In this document: in pieces, positions 33,655-42,727 of the stretch
Layout of the letters: each line of letters begins with the position of its first letter
Position numbering within the stretch: position 1 is the first letter of the stretch
Assembly: GCA_016872155.1 (NCBI GenBank)
Contig: VHBB01000002.1
Location: 1 to 64,000 of the forward strand
Direction: 5' to 3'
Source of the DNA: Sphingomonadales bacterium
GTDB lineage: Bacteria; Bacteroidota; Bacteroidia; Chitinophagales; Chitinophagaceae
Length of the DNA: 64,000 nt
Position numbers and translations under genes: made by a program
The notes under the pieces: model-generated
The model's input: the letters and a program-made list of their open reading frames with translations, nothing else
Database searches by the model: none
Told to the model about the DNA's origin: nothing

Positions 33655-34283
33655 GTTAATTCAATATAGTGTAATCCATTGGGATAATCCGTTTCAATGG
33701 CTTTAATGATGGCTTGCAAGTGTTGATCGTTATGTAAAAAATCGGCATTCGCTACATCGATTACCAATGTGCGAGTAGGTTGTTGCCGAATATAACTGCC
33801 ATAGGTGTCTTGCAACTTTTCGAGATACTGATCAGGAATGTTTTGCTCGTAAGGTCGGTTGCGTTTTCGAATATTCTCTTGCAGTTTTGAAACCGGAGCT
33901 TGCAAATAAATGAGCAGATCGGGCTGCAGCAACTGTTGGTGAATGATATCGAAGAGTCGTTGGTATAGACGAAACTCATCGTCGGGTAGGGTTACTTTGG
34001 CAAAAAGAAGACATTTGGTAAAAAGATAATCCGAAATGGTCAGCTCTTTGAAAAGGTCTTGTTGCTGCAATAGTTCCTTTAACTGTTTGTAACGCTCTGC
34101 CATAAAGAAGAGCTCGACCGGAAAGGCATATTGTCCCGGGTTTTCGTAGAATTTCGGCAAAAAGGGATTTTCGGCAAACTCTTCTAAGATCAGGCGCGAT
34201 TTAAAATGTCGACTCAGTAGTTGCGCCAGGGTGGTTTTTCCGGCCCCGATATTTCCTTCGATCGTAATAAACTGGTACTGCAT
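33651..34283 (-). CDS. Deoxynucleoside kinase
   Basis: 210 residues. The P-loop GNIGAGKTT is at residues 10-18, followed by LILEEFAENPFLPKFY, the lid motif with KRNRPYEQNI, and YLFTKCLLFAKVTL, as in the dCK/dGK/dAK family. It phosphorylates deoxynucleosides for salvage in the cytoplasm; whether it prefers deoxyadenosine, deoxyguanosine or deoxycytidine cannot be told. It lies 65 bases after folK on the same strand and overlaps the MFS gene by four bases. Confidence 0.92.
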   Translation of the reverse strand: MQYQFITIEGNIGAGKTTLAQLLSRHFKSRLILEEFAENPFLPKFYENPGQYAFPVELFFMAERYKQLKELLQQQDLFKELTISDYLFTKCLLFAKVTLPDDEFRLYQRLFDIIHQQLLQPDLLIYLQAPVSKLQENIRKRNRPYEQNIPDQYLEKLQDTYGSYIRQQPTRTLVIDVANADFLHNDQHLQAIIKAIETDYPNGLHYIELT

Positions 34284-34348
34284 GCCTGATGCTGCAAGAT
34301 ACTTTAAATCATTGCCCGCTACGAAGCCCTATTGATTTTGTGGAAAAG

Positions 34349-34831
34349 TCAATCGAGGGGATGCGCCGGGCTTTGATCGGTACAGTTTAGTAAAAGTGCT
34401 TCAACGGTACACTTTAGGGTGGGATGCCAGCCAAGAGGGGCGATCTCCGCCAGCGGTAGCAACGCAAATCGCCGATAGGGAAGCTCGGGATGCGGAATGG
34501 CCAGTTGATCTTCTTGTACAACCCAATCATCGTATAGTAAAATGTCTATATCGATAGCACGGGGGCCATATCGCTCGGCACGCACTCTGCCTAACTGTTG
34601 TTCGATCGAAAGCAGTGCGCGCAGTAACGCCGTTGGTGACAACACGGTGGTAATGCACAAGGCTTGGTTCAAGAAGGCGGGTTGGTCCGTCTTACCCCAG
34701 GGAGCTGTTTCGTAGCATAACGAACTCTTTTCGATGGAGCCCGCCTGTTGATCGATACGAGCAGCTGCTTGTTGCAATTGGAGTGTTCGATCACCCAGGT
34801 TCGATCCGGTAAGCAGATAAACAGTAGCCAT
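34349..34831 (-). CDS. folK: 2-amino-4-hydroxy-6-hydroxymethyldihydropteridine diphosphokinase
   Basis: 160 residues from ATG 34831; a TTG three codons upstream is rejected because it lies in the promoter box. HPPK transfers pyrophosphate from ATP to the pterin in folate synthesis. The N-terminal VYLLTGSNLGDR, the FLNQAL strand, and the signature RYGPRAIDIDILLYDD with IPHPELPYRRFALLPLAEIAP are present. The start lies six bases after a near-consensus -7 box. Divergent from the ABC permease gene with a 39-base gap. Confidence 0.96.
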   Translation of the reverse strand: MATVYLLTGSNLGDRTLQLQQAAARIDQQAGSIEKSSLCYETAPWGKTDQPAFLNQALCITTVLSPTALLRALLSIEQQLGRVRAERYGPRAIDIDILLYDDWVVQEDQLAIPHPELPYRRFALLPLAEIAPLGWHPTLKCTVEALLLNCTDQSPAHPLD

Positions 34832-34837
34832 GCGGAT

Positions 34838-34845
34838 CAAAGATC
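34838..34845 (-). promoter_or_regulatory. Near-consensus -7 box of folK, leaderless spacing
   Basis: Read leftward, GATCTTTG differs from TAnnTTTG at the first base and ends six bases before the folK ATG. Confidence 0.45.
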
Positions 34846-34857
34846 ACGAAATTAAAA

Positions 34858-34865
34858 TACATTTG
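34858..34865 (+). promoter_or_regulatory. -7 promoter box of the ABC permease gene, leaderless spacing
   Basis: TACATTTG is a perfect TAnnTTTG box ending five bases before the ATG at 34871. It lies back to back with the folK box. Confidence 0.65.
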
Positions 34866-34870
34866 TTGCG

Positions 34871-35989
34871 ATGTCAGATCAAGCTACGCCTTCGTATAGT
34901 CAATGGACCGCTTTGCTGGCGATGACCCGTGCAGGATTCAAGGCTATTTTTGCCAATCCGATCGCCATTGTCTTTAGTGTGATCTTTCCCATTGTTTTCG
35001 TTTTGATCTTCTCGGCCTTTGGTTCGGGTAATTCCCCTACTTACAAGATCGCGCTGCTCTCGGGGTCCGACACCACGAGTGCATTCTACCGTGCCATTAG
35101 TCAGCATCCCTCGATAAAGCTGATCCGTTTTACCGATAGCGTGCAACTACAGCAAGAACTCATCAAAGGAAAGCTTACCGGAAGTCTTTTGCTAACTGCT
35201 TCTCTTGCTACCGACAGCTCGGATTCGCCGCTGCGGGTTCAATTTTTTTCGACGACAGCCAGCGGGCCCACGATTAGACCCTTTTTGGATCTGTTAGACT
35301 ATATTCGATTGCGTCAGTTGGCTTCTTCGCTTCCGACAGGGCTGGTCTCTATTGATCGTCCCGTTATTCGCTCCGTGCGAAAATATCTTCCTATCGATTT
35401 TGTATTGCCCGGACAACTGGGTTTTTCGATCTTGTTCTCTACGTTGTTTGGGATTGCGTTTACCTTCTATGGCTTGCGCGAACAAGGTGTACTCAAACGA
35501 TTCTTTGCCACACCCATTCACCGCATCAACATTTTGATCGGCATTGGCATCAGTCGCATTTCGTTTCAATTGCTAAGTGTAATGGTATTGTTACTCTTTG
35601 GTCATTGGGTACTCGACTTTACCTTGCAAAACGGATGGCTGAGTATCGTACAAATCGTTTCGTTCACTATCCTCATGCTTTTGCTGCTCATGGGAGTAGG
35701 GCTCATCTTTAGTAGCATTGCCAAGACCGATGCCACCATTCCGTTGCTGATCAACCTGTTTGCCTTGCCCCAAATGCTATTATCGGGCACTTTTTTTTCT
35801 GTAGAGGTCTTTCCACTATGGTTACAACGATTTTGTGAGATCATGCCGCTCAAACAGTTCAATGATGCCGTTAGAAAAATCTCTTTCGAAGGATTAGGTT
35901 GGCTCGATTGCGGAAAGGAGTTTGGAATTTTGCTGTTGTGGATGGTGTTGATTTATGTATTGCTGTCAAAGTTGCTTCGCTGGGAATAA
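34871..35989 (+). CDS. ABC-2 type transporter permease
   Basis: 372 residues. One membrane segment near the N-terminus (residues 28-48), a large periplasmic domain (50-175), then five segments in the C-terminal half, the layout of ABC-2 permeases. The conserved segment FFATPIHRINILIGI and LPQMLLSGTFFSVEVFPLWL fit drug or polysaccharide exporters of this class. No ATPase gene is adjacent, so it needs a partner from elsewhere. The stop overlaps the next gene's ATG by one base. Confidence 0.88.
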   Translation: MSDQATPSYSQWTALLAMTRAGFKAIFANPIAIVFSVIFPIVFVLIFSAFGSGNSPTYKIALLSGSDTTSAFYRAISQHPSIKLIRFTDSVQLQQELIKGKLTGSLLLTASLATDSSDSPLRVQFFSTTASGPTIRPFLDLLDYIRLRQLASSLPTGLVSIDRPVIRSVRKYLPIDFVLPGQLGFSILFSTLFGIAFTFYGLREQGVLKRFFATPIHRINILIGIGISRISFQLLSVMVLLLFGHWVLDFTLQNGWLSIVQIVSFTILMLLLLMGVGLIFSSIAKTDATIPLLINLFALPQMLLSGTFFSVEVFPLWLQRFCEIMPLKQFNDAVRKISFEGLGWLDCGKEFGILLLWMVLIYVLLSKLLRWE

Positions 35990-36513
35990 TGCCTTTAACT
36001 ATGCGTGGTCTCTCTTTTTTTCTCTTCAGTCTTCTTTTGTTGTTCTTGCTTGTAACTGCTTTTGGATTATTTTTTCCAAGTCGCGTAACGGTGTCCAGGG
36101 CGGTAGATATTCAAGCCTCCCGCACCACCGTATATGAGCTGCTGGCCGACCCCATGCAGTGGAAACAGTGGTTTCCCGGAGGCGATAGCCTACGCCTACT
36201 AAAAGCAGAGGGTCAGGTTACCGGTATTCGAACCCCCAATGGAAATGCGTTGCTGATTAAATCTCAAAATGACAGCACGATTCTTGTAAAGGGGTTGCAA
36301 GCGGCTGCGGTAGGGGGTGATATGGGTTTTCGATTGATCGGTGCCCAAGCCCAAGAAGGCGTCACCGTTCAGTGGTTCATGAACTTTACTTTCGATTGGT
36401 ATCCATGGGAGCGATTTTCGAGTTTACTGCTCGAAAATAAATTCGGATCCTTTATGGAGCAGGGATTAAAAAATTTGCAACAACAGGCTCAGTCTGCGGC
36501 TCGAATAAACTGA
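35989..36513 (+). CDS. SRPBCC family protein with membrane anchor
   Basis: 174 residues from ATG 35989, which shares its first base with the permease stop; ATG 36001 is an alternative. One hydrophobic segment (residues about 8-28) is followed by a START/SRPBCC-like lipid- or polyketide-binding fold (VSRAVDIQASRTTVYELLAD, PMQWKQWFPGG). The ligand is unknown. It is co-transcribed with the ABC permease. The last 25 bases overlap the 3' end of convergent queG. Confidence 0.82.
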   Translation: MPLTMRGLSFFLFSLLLLFLLVTAFGLFFPSRVTVSRAVDIQASRTTVYELLADPMQWKQWFPGGDSLRLLKAEGQVTGIRTPNGNALLIKSQNDSTILVKGLQAAAVGGDMGFRLIGAQAQEGVTVQWFMNFTFDWYPWERFSSLLLENKFGSFMEQGLKNLQQQAQSAARIN

Positions 36514-37466
36514 AGATTTCTAAGAATCCCTTTGTGGCCCGCCCGCAGTAGGGGTGAATCTCGAAATATTTTTTTAAAGTTCTCCTCGGTCAGGCTCATC
36601 CATTCGCGGGTGCTTAGATTTAGTATCTCCGAAAAGGGCGCAAAGTCCGGCTCTTGGTTAGGAGTGCTAAATCGATTCCAGGGACAAACGGTTTGGCAGG
36701 TATCACAGCCAAATATCCATCCCTCCATTTTATCGCGAGCCTCCGAGGGAAGTAGTTGGTCCTTTAACTCGATCGTATAATAAGAGATGCATTGATTGGC
36801 CGCGATCGTCTTGTTGGGCAAGATGGCATTGGTGGGGCAGGCGTCGATGCAACGGGTGCAACTGCCGCAGTAGTCTTTGGCAAAAGGATCGTCTGGCGTT
36901 AAGGAGAGATCGGTAATTAACGTGGCAATAAAAAAGAAGGAGCCATTTTTCTTGGTAATAAGGTTTCCGTTCTTGCCCACCCAACCCAGACCACTGCGCG
37001 TGGCCCAACTTCGTTCCAGTACGGGAGCGGAGTCTACAAATCCTCGTCCGGCAATGGCCCCAATATTTTCTTGTAAGTCAAAGAGCAATTGCTGCAGTTT
37101 TGTTTTGATAACCTTGTGATAATCTTTTCCCCAGGCATAGGTAGCGATCTTGGGAGACGCTTGTTGCTGTTGCCCGGTTGGAAAATAATTTAGCAGTAAG
37201 GTAATCACCGAGCGAGCCCCGGGCACCAGCTTGGTGGGGTCAATGCGCAGATCGAAATAGTTCTCCATGTATCCCATTTTGCCATGGAGGCCCTGCTGTA
37301 ACCATTTTTCGAGGCGACGGGCATCTTCGTCGAGAGGCATTGCCTTGGCTATGCCGCAATAGGAGAATCCCAATTGAAGGGCTTTTTCTTTTACGATACG
37401 AGTATGGTGTGCCGAGATCGACAAGTCTGGTGATATAAACGATATTATTGGCAGTTGACAGACCAC
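36489..37466 (-). CDS. queG: Epoxyqueuosine reductase QueG
   Basis: Up to 325 residues. A cobalamin-dependent iron-sulfur enzyme that reduces epoxyqueuosine to queuosine in tRNA wobble position 34. Two [4Fe-4S] motifs are visible, CGSCTRCIDACPTNAI and CDTCQTVCPW, along with YAWGKDYHKVI and LERSWATRSGLGWVGKN. The frame has no ATG near the conserved start (IVKEKALQLGFSYCGIAKA). GTG 37466 overlaps the upstream serine-hydrolase gene by 22 bases; TTG 37424 would give 311 residues and avoid overlap. The 3' end overlaps the convergent SRPBCC gene by 25 bases. Confidence 0.95.
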   Translation of the reverse strand: MVCQLPIISFISPDLSISAHHTRIVKEKALQLGFSYCGIAKAMPLDEDARRLEKWLQQGLHGKMGYMENYFDLRIDPTKLVPGARSVITLLLNYFPTGQQQQASPKIATYAWGKDYHKVIKTKLQQLLFDLQENIGAIAGRGFVDSAPVLERSWATRSGLGWVGKNGNLITKKNGSFFFIATLITDLSLTPDDPFAKDYCGSCTRCIDACPTNAILPNKTIAANQCISYYTIELKDQLLPSEARDKMEGWIFGCDTCQTVCPWNRFSTPNQEPDFAPFSEILNLSTREWMSLTEENFKKIFRDSPLLRAGHKGILRNLQFIRAAD

Positions 37467-38530
37467 TGCCGATCGATCAACGATTTCATCTCCATATGCA
37501 GATCGGCTTTATCTTCTTTTAGTTTATTCTTGGTAACTACCAAGTAGGCATAGCCTCGGCAACGATCAATCATTGACCAGCCTCCGTACATGCCGGGGGC
37601 ACAGAGGGCGGTCGAACGTCCATCTCGATCTGCTAGCGTCCAGGCTCCGTGGGCATAGCCAAACCGCTCACCCGAAAAAGGGCTGTAGGCCACTTTTGCA
37701 GGCGGTGCTTGTAATTGCAACAAATTATTGACTGATGCCTCACTTAAAAAGGGTACCTGGTTGACTTTTCCATTGTTGAGCAGCATGCGTAAGAACTTGA
37801 GGTAATCGTCGGCGGTAGATTGTGCGCCTGCCGATGGGTTGAGGGCGCCACCCGCTAGGTCTGAGAAACTGGTACGACGCATACCCAACGGGGTAAGTAG
37901 TTTCGATTTTATAAGAATATCAAATTTTTTCTTGGTAACGACTTCGGCTATTCGACCGGCAATATTGAGGCCAACGGATTGGCTAAACCAACATTCCGTG
38001 CCGGGTTTGGCACGAATGGTCAGGGTAACTAGTTCGTTGACCTCCTCTTCGAGGCTTGTAAATTTTTTTCGCGGCCCCTGTAGCTGAAATTTTTGGTTGG
38101 GTTCGATCCCCGTCATTTGGCTCAGGCAATGACGAATGGTAATGTACCCCTTAAAATATTTTCCAAATGCAGGTAGGTATTTTTGAACGGGATCATCGAT
38201 GGAGAGTTTTCCTTCTTCGGCCAATTTAAAGAGCAGGGCAGCGGTTAGCCATTGACTACTTAAAAAAATGGGGGCCTGCGCTTTAGTAGTAAAGGTTTTG
38301 GTCTCCATCAGTAATAGGGTGCTGTCGGCCGTAGCGACCAAAAACACGAACTCTTCTTCGAGTTCTTTGGCATTAGCGCTCGTTTTGGCCTTGACCGCGG
38401 TCCAGTCCTGCTGGGCCTTGGCTAGCGTGGGGGCCTGCAACAATAGCAGAAAAATCAGGCCCTGTATGACGTTCGTGCAGCTAGAATTCCTAAAAAATGA
38501 CAAACTTTCTGTTCTAATTCGAATTATCAT
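37445..38530 (-). CDS. Beta-lactamase-fold serine-hydrolase-like protein, catalytic motifs lost
   Basis: 361 residues. A signal peptide (FLLLLQAPTLAKAQ) is followed by a class C beta-lactamase/esterase fold (KLAEEGKLSIDDPVQKYLP, YITIRHCLSQMTGIE, LGMRRTSFSDLAGGALNPS). Active relatives carry SxxK just before WLTAA or LLTAA; here that stretch reads LSSQWLTAA, so both the nucleophilic Ser and the Lys are replaced. The Tyr-x-Asn region reads WFSQSVGLN instead of a YSN-type motif. The fold appears intact, so this looks like a pseudoenzyme rather than a decayed gene. It lies upstream of queG, overlapping it slightly. Confidence 0.82.
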   Translation of the reverse strand: MIIRIRTESLSFFRNSSCTNVIQGLIFLLLLQAPTLAKAQQDWTAVKAKTSANAKELEEEFVFLVATADSTLLLMETKTFTTKAQAPIFLSSQWLTAALLFKLAEEGKLSIDDPVQKYLPAFGKYFKGYITIRHCLSQMTGIEPNQKFQLQGPRKKFTSLEEEVNELVTLTIRAKPGTECWFSQSVGLNIAGRIAEVVTKKKFDILIKSKLLTPLGMRRTSFSDLAGGALNPSAGAQSTADDYLKFLRMLLNNGKVNQVPFLSEASVNNLLQLQAPPAKVAYSPFSGERFGYAHGAWTLADRDGRSTALCAPGMYGGWSMIDRCRGYAYLVVTKNKLKEDKADLHMEMKSLIDRQWSVNCQ

Positions 38531-38610
38531 TTGCTGAATGATTTTTGAGCAAGTAGTTGTGTCGAATCAACGACCACTATAAAAGTACAAACTAAACTAA
38601 TCATAGGATT

Positions 38611-41235
38611 ATGAATCTATCGAATTTTACTATCAAAGCAGCCGAGGCGATCCAGCAGGCACAGCAACTGGCCTTCAACGCCCGCCATCTCTCTATAGAG
38701 ACCGAACATTTGCTGAAGGCACTGTTAGAGCAAACAGATTCTCCGGTGGAGTATTTGCTGAAGAAAAACAATGTTACGGTCAACGTGGTGCAAGCTAAAC
38801 TGCAAGAGTTGATGAATGCGCTGCCACGAACCGAAGGGGAGCCTGCTCAGCAAATTAGTCGAGAGGGCAACAACGTGGTGTTACGTGCCGGTGCCCTCCT
38901 TAAAACTTTTCAAGATGAATTTATAACACCCGAGCATTTATTGATGGCATTGCTGCAGGGTAACGACAGCACGGCCAAGTTACTTCGTAACGCCGGGTTA
39001 ACGGAGCAAGGTTTACTATCGGCTGTCAAGGAACTTCGCAAGGGAGAAAAAGTAACCTCCTCTACACAAGGGCAGCAGTACCAGGCACTCGAGAAATATG
39101 CCCGTAACCTCAACGAAGAAGCCCGCCGCGGAAAGCTCGACCCGGTAATAGGACGCGACGAAGAGATTAGAAGAACGCTTCATATCTTGTCTCGTCGTAC
39201 CAAGAACAACCCCCTATTGGTGGGGGAGCCTGGTGTGGGAAAGACCGCCATTGCCGAGGGTATCGCTCACCGCATTGTAAATGGGGATGTGCCCGAAAAT
39301 TTAAAGTCAAAACTGATCTATGCCCTCGATATGGGCCAGTTGATCGCAGGAGCCAAGTATAAGGGAGAGTTTGAAGAAAGGTTAAAGGCGGTGGTAAAAG
39401 AAGTCTCGCAATCCGACGGCAGTATCATACTTTTTATTGACGAGATTCATACGCTGGTAGGGGCCGGTGGTGGAGAGGGCGCCATGGATGCGGCCAATAT
39501 TTTAAAACCTGCTCTGGCTCGTGGAGAACTTAGGGCGGTAGGGGCTACTACCCTCAGCGAGTACCAAAAATATTTTGAAAAGGATAAAGCGCTAGAGAGG
39601 CGTTTTCAAAAAGTATTGATCGAAGAGCCCTCCACCGAGGATGCTATTTCTATACTGCGCGGATTAAAGGACCGTTACGAAACCCACCACCATGTGCGTA
39701 TCAAAGACGAAGCCATTATTGCGGCCGTGGAGTTATCGCATCGTTATATTGCCGATCGTTTTTTACCCGACAAGGCCATAGACCTGATCGATGAGAGCGC
39801 GGCAAAGCTTCGACTTGAAATGAACTCAATGCCAGAGGAGCTAGATACGCTCGAGCGGCAAATTAGACAAGTAGAGATCGAACGCGAGGCCATTAAGCGA
39901 GAGAGCGACGAGGTGAAATTAAAAGAATTAAGTACCGAGCTAGCCAATCTGGCGGTGCAGCGCGATACGCTAAAGGCCAAGTGGACCGAAGAGAAAGAGC
40001 TTGTAGATCAGTTACAATCTGCTAAGTCTGCCATTGAACAGCTACGACAAGAGGCCGAGCGGGCCGAGCGAGAGGGCCACTATGGAAAAGTAGCCGAGAT
40101 CAGATACGGAAAGATCAAAGAACAAGAGAAAAGAATAGATTCCTTAAGTGAGCAACTCAGCCAAACTGCCGAAAAAAGATTGTTGAAAGAGGAGGTTGAT
40201 GCAGAGGATATTGCTGAGACCGTTGCCAAGGCCACCGGAATACCGGTTAGTCGTTTGTTGCAAGCGGAGCGTGAAAAACTGATACACCTTGAAACTGAAT
40301 TGCACCAGCGCGTGGTGGGACAAGACGAGGCTATTGTAGCGGTAGCCGATGCCATTCGACGCAGTAGGGCCGGCTTGCAGGATCCCAAAAAGCCAATTGG
40401 TTCGTTTATCTTTTTAGGGACTACCGGCGTGGGCAAGACCGAACTGGCCAAAGCACTTGCAGAGCTATTGTTCGATAACGAATCGATGCTAACACGTATC
40501 GACATGAGTGAGTACCAAGAGAAGCATACCGTAAGCCGGCTCGTAGGGGCACCTCCGGGCTATGTGGGCTACGAAGAAGGAGGACAGCTGACAGAAGCGG
40601 TGCGTCGCAAGCCCTACAGTGTGGTATTGCTCGATGAGATCGAAAAGGCGCACCCAGATGTATGGAACATTTTATTACAGGTGCTCGATGATGGACGATT
40701 GACAGATAGTAAAGGTCGGTTGGTCAATTTTAGAAATACCATCATCATTATGACCTCTAATATCGGCAGCCATTTGATTATGGATGCATTTGAATCGGTG
40801 CGCGAAGAGCGTGAGGTCGAAGCAGCCGCGCATCGGGCAAAAGAAGAGGTGATGCAGTTGTTGCGTCAGACCATCAGACCTGAGTTTTTGAATAGAATTG
40901 ATGAGATCATCATGTTCAATCCGCTGCTTAAAAAAGAGATCGTAGCCATTGTTCAGATTCAGTTACAGGCGCTCAGAAAGATGCTCCACGACACGGCGGG
41001 AATTGCCATTGATTTTAGTGATTATACGCTTCGCTATCTGGCCTCGCAAGGGTTTGATGTGCAGTTTGGGGCTCGCCCACTCAAGCGGTTGATTCAAAAA
41101 GAGATCATCAACCCGCTCAGTAAAAAAATACTGGCGGGAGAAATCGATAAGTCCGCTCCGGTGCTGGTAGATGTTTTCGACAATACCGTGGTCTTTCGAA
41201 ATGGGGTGACCAAGGTCATAGGACTGCTGCCGTAA
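38611..41235 (+). CDS. clpB: ATP-dependent chaperone ClpB
   Basis: 874 residues. The N domain (residues 1-150) is followed by the first AAA+ module with Walker [14 protein letters not shown] near 205, a middle coiled-coil domain (about 410-520, [17 protein letters not shown]), and the second AAA+ module with [14 protein letters not shown] near 604 and the ClpB signature [20 protein letters not shown]. The presence of the M domain separates it from ClpA and ClpC. ClpB works with DnaK to rescue aggregated proteins after stress. No heat-shock inverted repeat (CIRCE) is visible in the 80-base upstream gap. Confidence 0.97.
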   Translation: MNLSNFTIKAAEAIQQAQQLAFNARHLSIETEHLLKALLEQTDSPVEYLLKKNNVTVNVVQAKLQELMNALPRTEGEPAQQISREGNNVVLRAGALLKTFQDEFITPEHLLMALLQGNDSTAKLLRNAGLTEQGLLSAVKELRKGEKVTSSTQGQQYQALEKYARNLNEEARRGKLDPVIGRDEEIRRTLHILSRRTKNNPLLVGEPGVGKTAIAEGIAHRIVNGDVPENLKSKLIYALDMGQLIAGAKYKGEFEERLKAVVKEVSQSDGSIILFIDEIHTLVGAGGGEGAMDAANILKPALARGELRAVGATTLSEYQKYFEKDKALERRFQKVLIEEPSTEDAISILRGLKDRYETHHHVRIKDEAIIAAVELSHRYIADRFLPDKAIDLIDESAAKLRLEMNSMPEELDTLERQIRQVEIEREAIKRESDEVKLKELSTELANLAVQRDTLKAKWTEEKELVDQLQSAKSAIEQLRQEAERAEREGHYGKVAEIRYGKIKEQEKRIDSLSEQLSQTAEKRLLKEEVDAEDIAETVAKATGIPVSRLLQAEREKLIHLETELHQRVVGQDEAIVAVADAIRRSRAGLQDPKKPIGSFIFLGTTGVGKTELAKALAELLFDNESMLTRIDMSEYQEKHTVSRLVGAPPGYVGYEEGGQLTEAVRRKPYSVVLLDEIEKAHPDVWNILLQVLDDGRLTDSKGRLVNFRNTIIIMTSNIGSHLIMDAFESVREEREVEAAAHRAKEEVMQLLRQTIRPEFLNRIDEIIMFNPLLKKEIVAIVQIQLQALRKMLHDTAGIAIDFSDYTLRYLASQGFDVQFGARPLKRLIQKEIINPLSKKILAGEIDKSAPVLVDVFDNTVVFRNGVTKVIGLLP

Positions 41236-41330
41236 GCCCTTTATCTTGACAACGAGGCTGCTGCGTTTTGATGCTCAGTTCAGGTCGCTAAGGGTTCTTG
41301 CTAATTGCTAAAAATTGCATTTAAGTAACT

Positions 41331-41344
41331 GATAATCAATTATC
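41331..41344. repeat. Short inverted repeat in the clpB-DsbA-like gap
   Basis: GATAAT and ATTATC flank a CA centre in the 276-base gap between clpB and the next gene. It lies about 36 bases upstream of the promoter at 41380-41408 and could be a regulator site, but no protein is implicated. The rest of the gap holds no gene I can see. Confidence 0.35.
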
Positions 41345-41379
41345 TTGTTCGAAAATGTTAAATATATTTTAAGCGGTGG

Positions 41380-41408
41380 TTGAGCGGGATAAAAACCCCC
41401 TATCTTTA
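41380..41408 (+). promoter_or_regulatory. Promoter of the DsbA-like gene (-33 TTG and -7-like box)
   Basis: TTG (41380-41382), an 18-base spacer and TATCTTTA (41401-41408), one base off TAnnTTTG, suggest a promoter about 100 bases upstream of the ATG at 41512. Confidence 0.5.
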
Positions 41409-41511
41409 GCCGAAGCCGGGTTGCAAAAAAGATTCTTGCACGTGCTCAACCCAAAACACTAACAGTTGTTATTATCATGGTCGGTTGTCTAACCGGCAAA
41501 ACAATAAAGAG

Positions 41512-42141
41512 ATGGCATTTAAAAAGGAAGATGTTATAATTATTGAGCCCCGCGAAATTTTCGTTGGTAAAAAAGATGCGCCCGTTACCTTGATGGAGTT
41601 TGGCGAATACGAGAGCGAGGAATGTGCCAAAGTAAATGAGATCGTCAAGCAATTGCTCGAAGAGTTCGAAGGCAAGATTAGATTTCAATTCAGACATTTT
41701 CCGCTCACTCTTATTCACCAACGTAGCCTCAAGGCCAGCGAATCGGCCGTTGCAGCCGCGCAAGAGGGAAAGTTCTGGGAAATGCACAATGTACTTTTCA
41801 GCAACCGAAGAAATTTGGGTACTACCAGTTTAAAACTTCACAGTATGGAAGCCGGGGTCAAGAATAAGAAATTTCTCGACGACCTGGTCAATGGTGTTTA
41901 CGGATGGCAAGTACAGGATGATCTCAAAGAAGGACTCAACCGTGGAGTAAAAGACCTGCCTGCCTTTTTTATCAATGATGTTCCTTTTACCGGCCGACCC
42001 ACATTTGCTAATCTGAGCGCTGCCATTCAATCGGCCCTAAAAAAGTCAAAGGGCAAGGCCCCCGTAAAAAAGGGTGCCTCTCGCGCTGCTACTAAACCCT
42101 CTTCTGCTAAGACGGCTGCCAAGCAAAAGCAACGGGCCTGA
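41512..42141 (+). CDS. DsbA-family thioredoxin-fold protein with degenerate CxxC and basic tail
   Basis: 209 residues from ATG 41512; the TTG nine codons upstream is rejected. The fold resembles DsbA-like thioredoxin domains (APVTLMEFGEYES, IRFQFRHFPLTLIHQRSLKA, GKFWEMHNVLF, DLPAFFINDVPFTGRPT). The active site is SEEC (EYESEECAKV) where CPYC-type sites are normal, so only the second cysteine remains. No signal peptide is seen, suggesting a cytoplasmic role. The last 30 residues are rich in Lys, Ala and Ser (KKGASRAATKPSSAKTAAK), like a histone-H1-type tail. Two terminators follow. Confidence 0.82.
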   Translation: MAFKKEDVIIIEPREIFVGKKDAPVTLMEFGEYESEECAKVNEIVKQLLEEFEGKIRFQFRHFPLTLIHQRSLKASESAVAAAQEGKFWEMHNVLFSNRRNLGTTSLKLHSMEAGVKNKKFLDDLVNGVYGWQVQDDLKEGLNRGVKDLPAFFINDVPFTGRPTFANLSAAIQSALKKSKGKAPVKKGASRAATKPSSAKTAAKQKQRA

Positions 42142-42170
42142 TCATAACCCCTTTCTTAACACACTATTGA

Positions 42171-42198
42171 AACCGTCTTTTACAAGGGCGGTTTTTTT
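42171..42198 (+). terminator. Terminator after the DsbA-like gene
   Basis: AACCGTCTT pairs (with two G-T pairs) with AGGGCGGTT and is followed by a seven-T run, 30 bases after the stop of the rightward gene. Confidence 0.8.
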
Positions 42199-42202
42199 AC
42201 GT

Positions 42203-42236
42203 AAAAAGCCCCCTTGAAAAATCAAGAGGGCTTTTT
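42203..42236 (-). terminator. Bidirectional terminator, serving the RRM protein gene
   Basis: AGCCCCCTTGA pairs with TCAAGAGGGCT with one mismatch and a short A-rich loop. A run on one side and T run on the other let it work in both directions. It lies 18 bases after the leftward RRM gene. Confidence 0.85.
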
Positions 42237-42253
42237 AAAAAAGACAACGCGTA

Positions 42254-42541
42254 TTACCAGCGACTATTAGAATAGTTAGCAGAGCGAGCAGGTCTTTCTT
42301 CGCGGGGTTTGGCAACGGCCACGCGAATGGCACGTCCTTCTACCGTAGCGCCGTCCAATTCGCCGATGGCTTTTTGGGCAGCGGCATCATCGGTCATCTC
42401 TACGAAACCAAAGCCTTTGCTGCGGTTCGTGTACTTGTCCATGATGATTTTGGCTGAGCTTACTTCGCCATAATCGGCAAAATAGCTTCTGAGATCCTCG
42501 TCTGTTACGGCGAAGGGAAGGTTTGAAACATAAATGTTCAT
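42254..42541 (-). CDS. RRM-domain RNA-binding protein
   Basis: 95 residues. One RNA recognition motif with RNP2 IYVSNLPF (residues 3-10) and RNP1 KGFGFVEM (about 43-50), plus a short Arg/Ser-rich tail (REERPARSANYSNSRW). Small RRM proteins are common in Bacteroidota and cyanobacteria and are often cold-induced; they bind RNA in the cytoplasm. The transcript probably starts about 130 bases upstream (promoter 42674-42704), giving a long T-rich leader that could be used for regulation. Confidence 0.94.
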   Translation of the reverse strand: MNIYVSNLPFAVTDEDLRSYFADYGEVSSAKIIMDKYTNRSKGFGFVEMTDDAAAQKAIGELDGATVEGRAIRVAVAKPREERPARSANYSNSRW

Positions 42542-42673
42542 GCAAAAAAATTAAGCATTAAAAAAACTTGAGAACAACGAAAAGGTAAAGAAGACTAACT
42601 AATGGAGACCAGAAGCTTTGCAGTAGTACGAATCGTTCCGTTACGGACAGTCAGTTGACTCAAAATAACGGGG

Positions 42674-42704
42674 CAAAGATAGTGGTATTTAGACGCCCCT
42701 CCAA
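42674..42704 (-). promoter_or_regulatory. Promoter of the RRM gene with both elements
   Basis: Read leftward, TTG (42704-42702), a 20-base spacer and TATCTTTG (42681-42674) match the Bacteroidota consensus. The start codon is 132 bases downstream, so the leader is long. Confidence 0.75.
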
Positions 42705-42715
42705 TTATTATTTTG

Positions 42716-42723
42716 TTTCTTTG
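42716..42723 (+). promoter_or_regulatory. Near-consensus -7 box of the Mur ligase gene, leaderless spacing
   Basis: TTTCTTTG, one base off TAnnTTTG, ends four bases before the ATG at 42728. Confidence 0.4.
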
Positions 42724-42727
42724 TTTT

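Noticed and set aside
38531-38610. CIRCE or other heat-shock operator before clpB
   Set aside because: No TTAGCACTC-type inverted repeat is visible in the gap.
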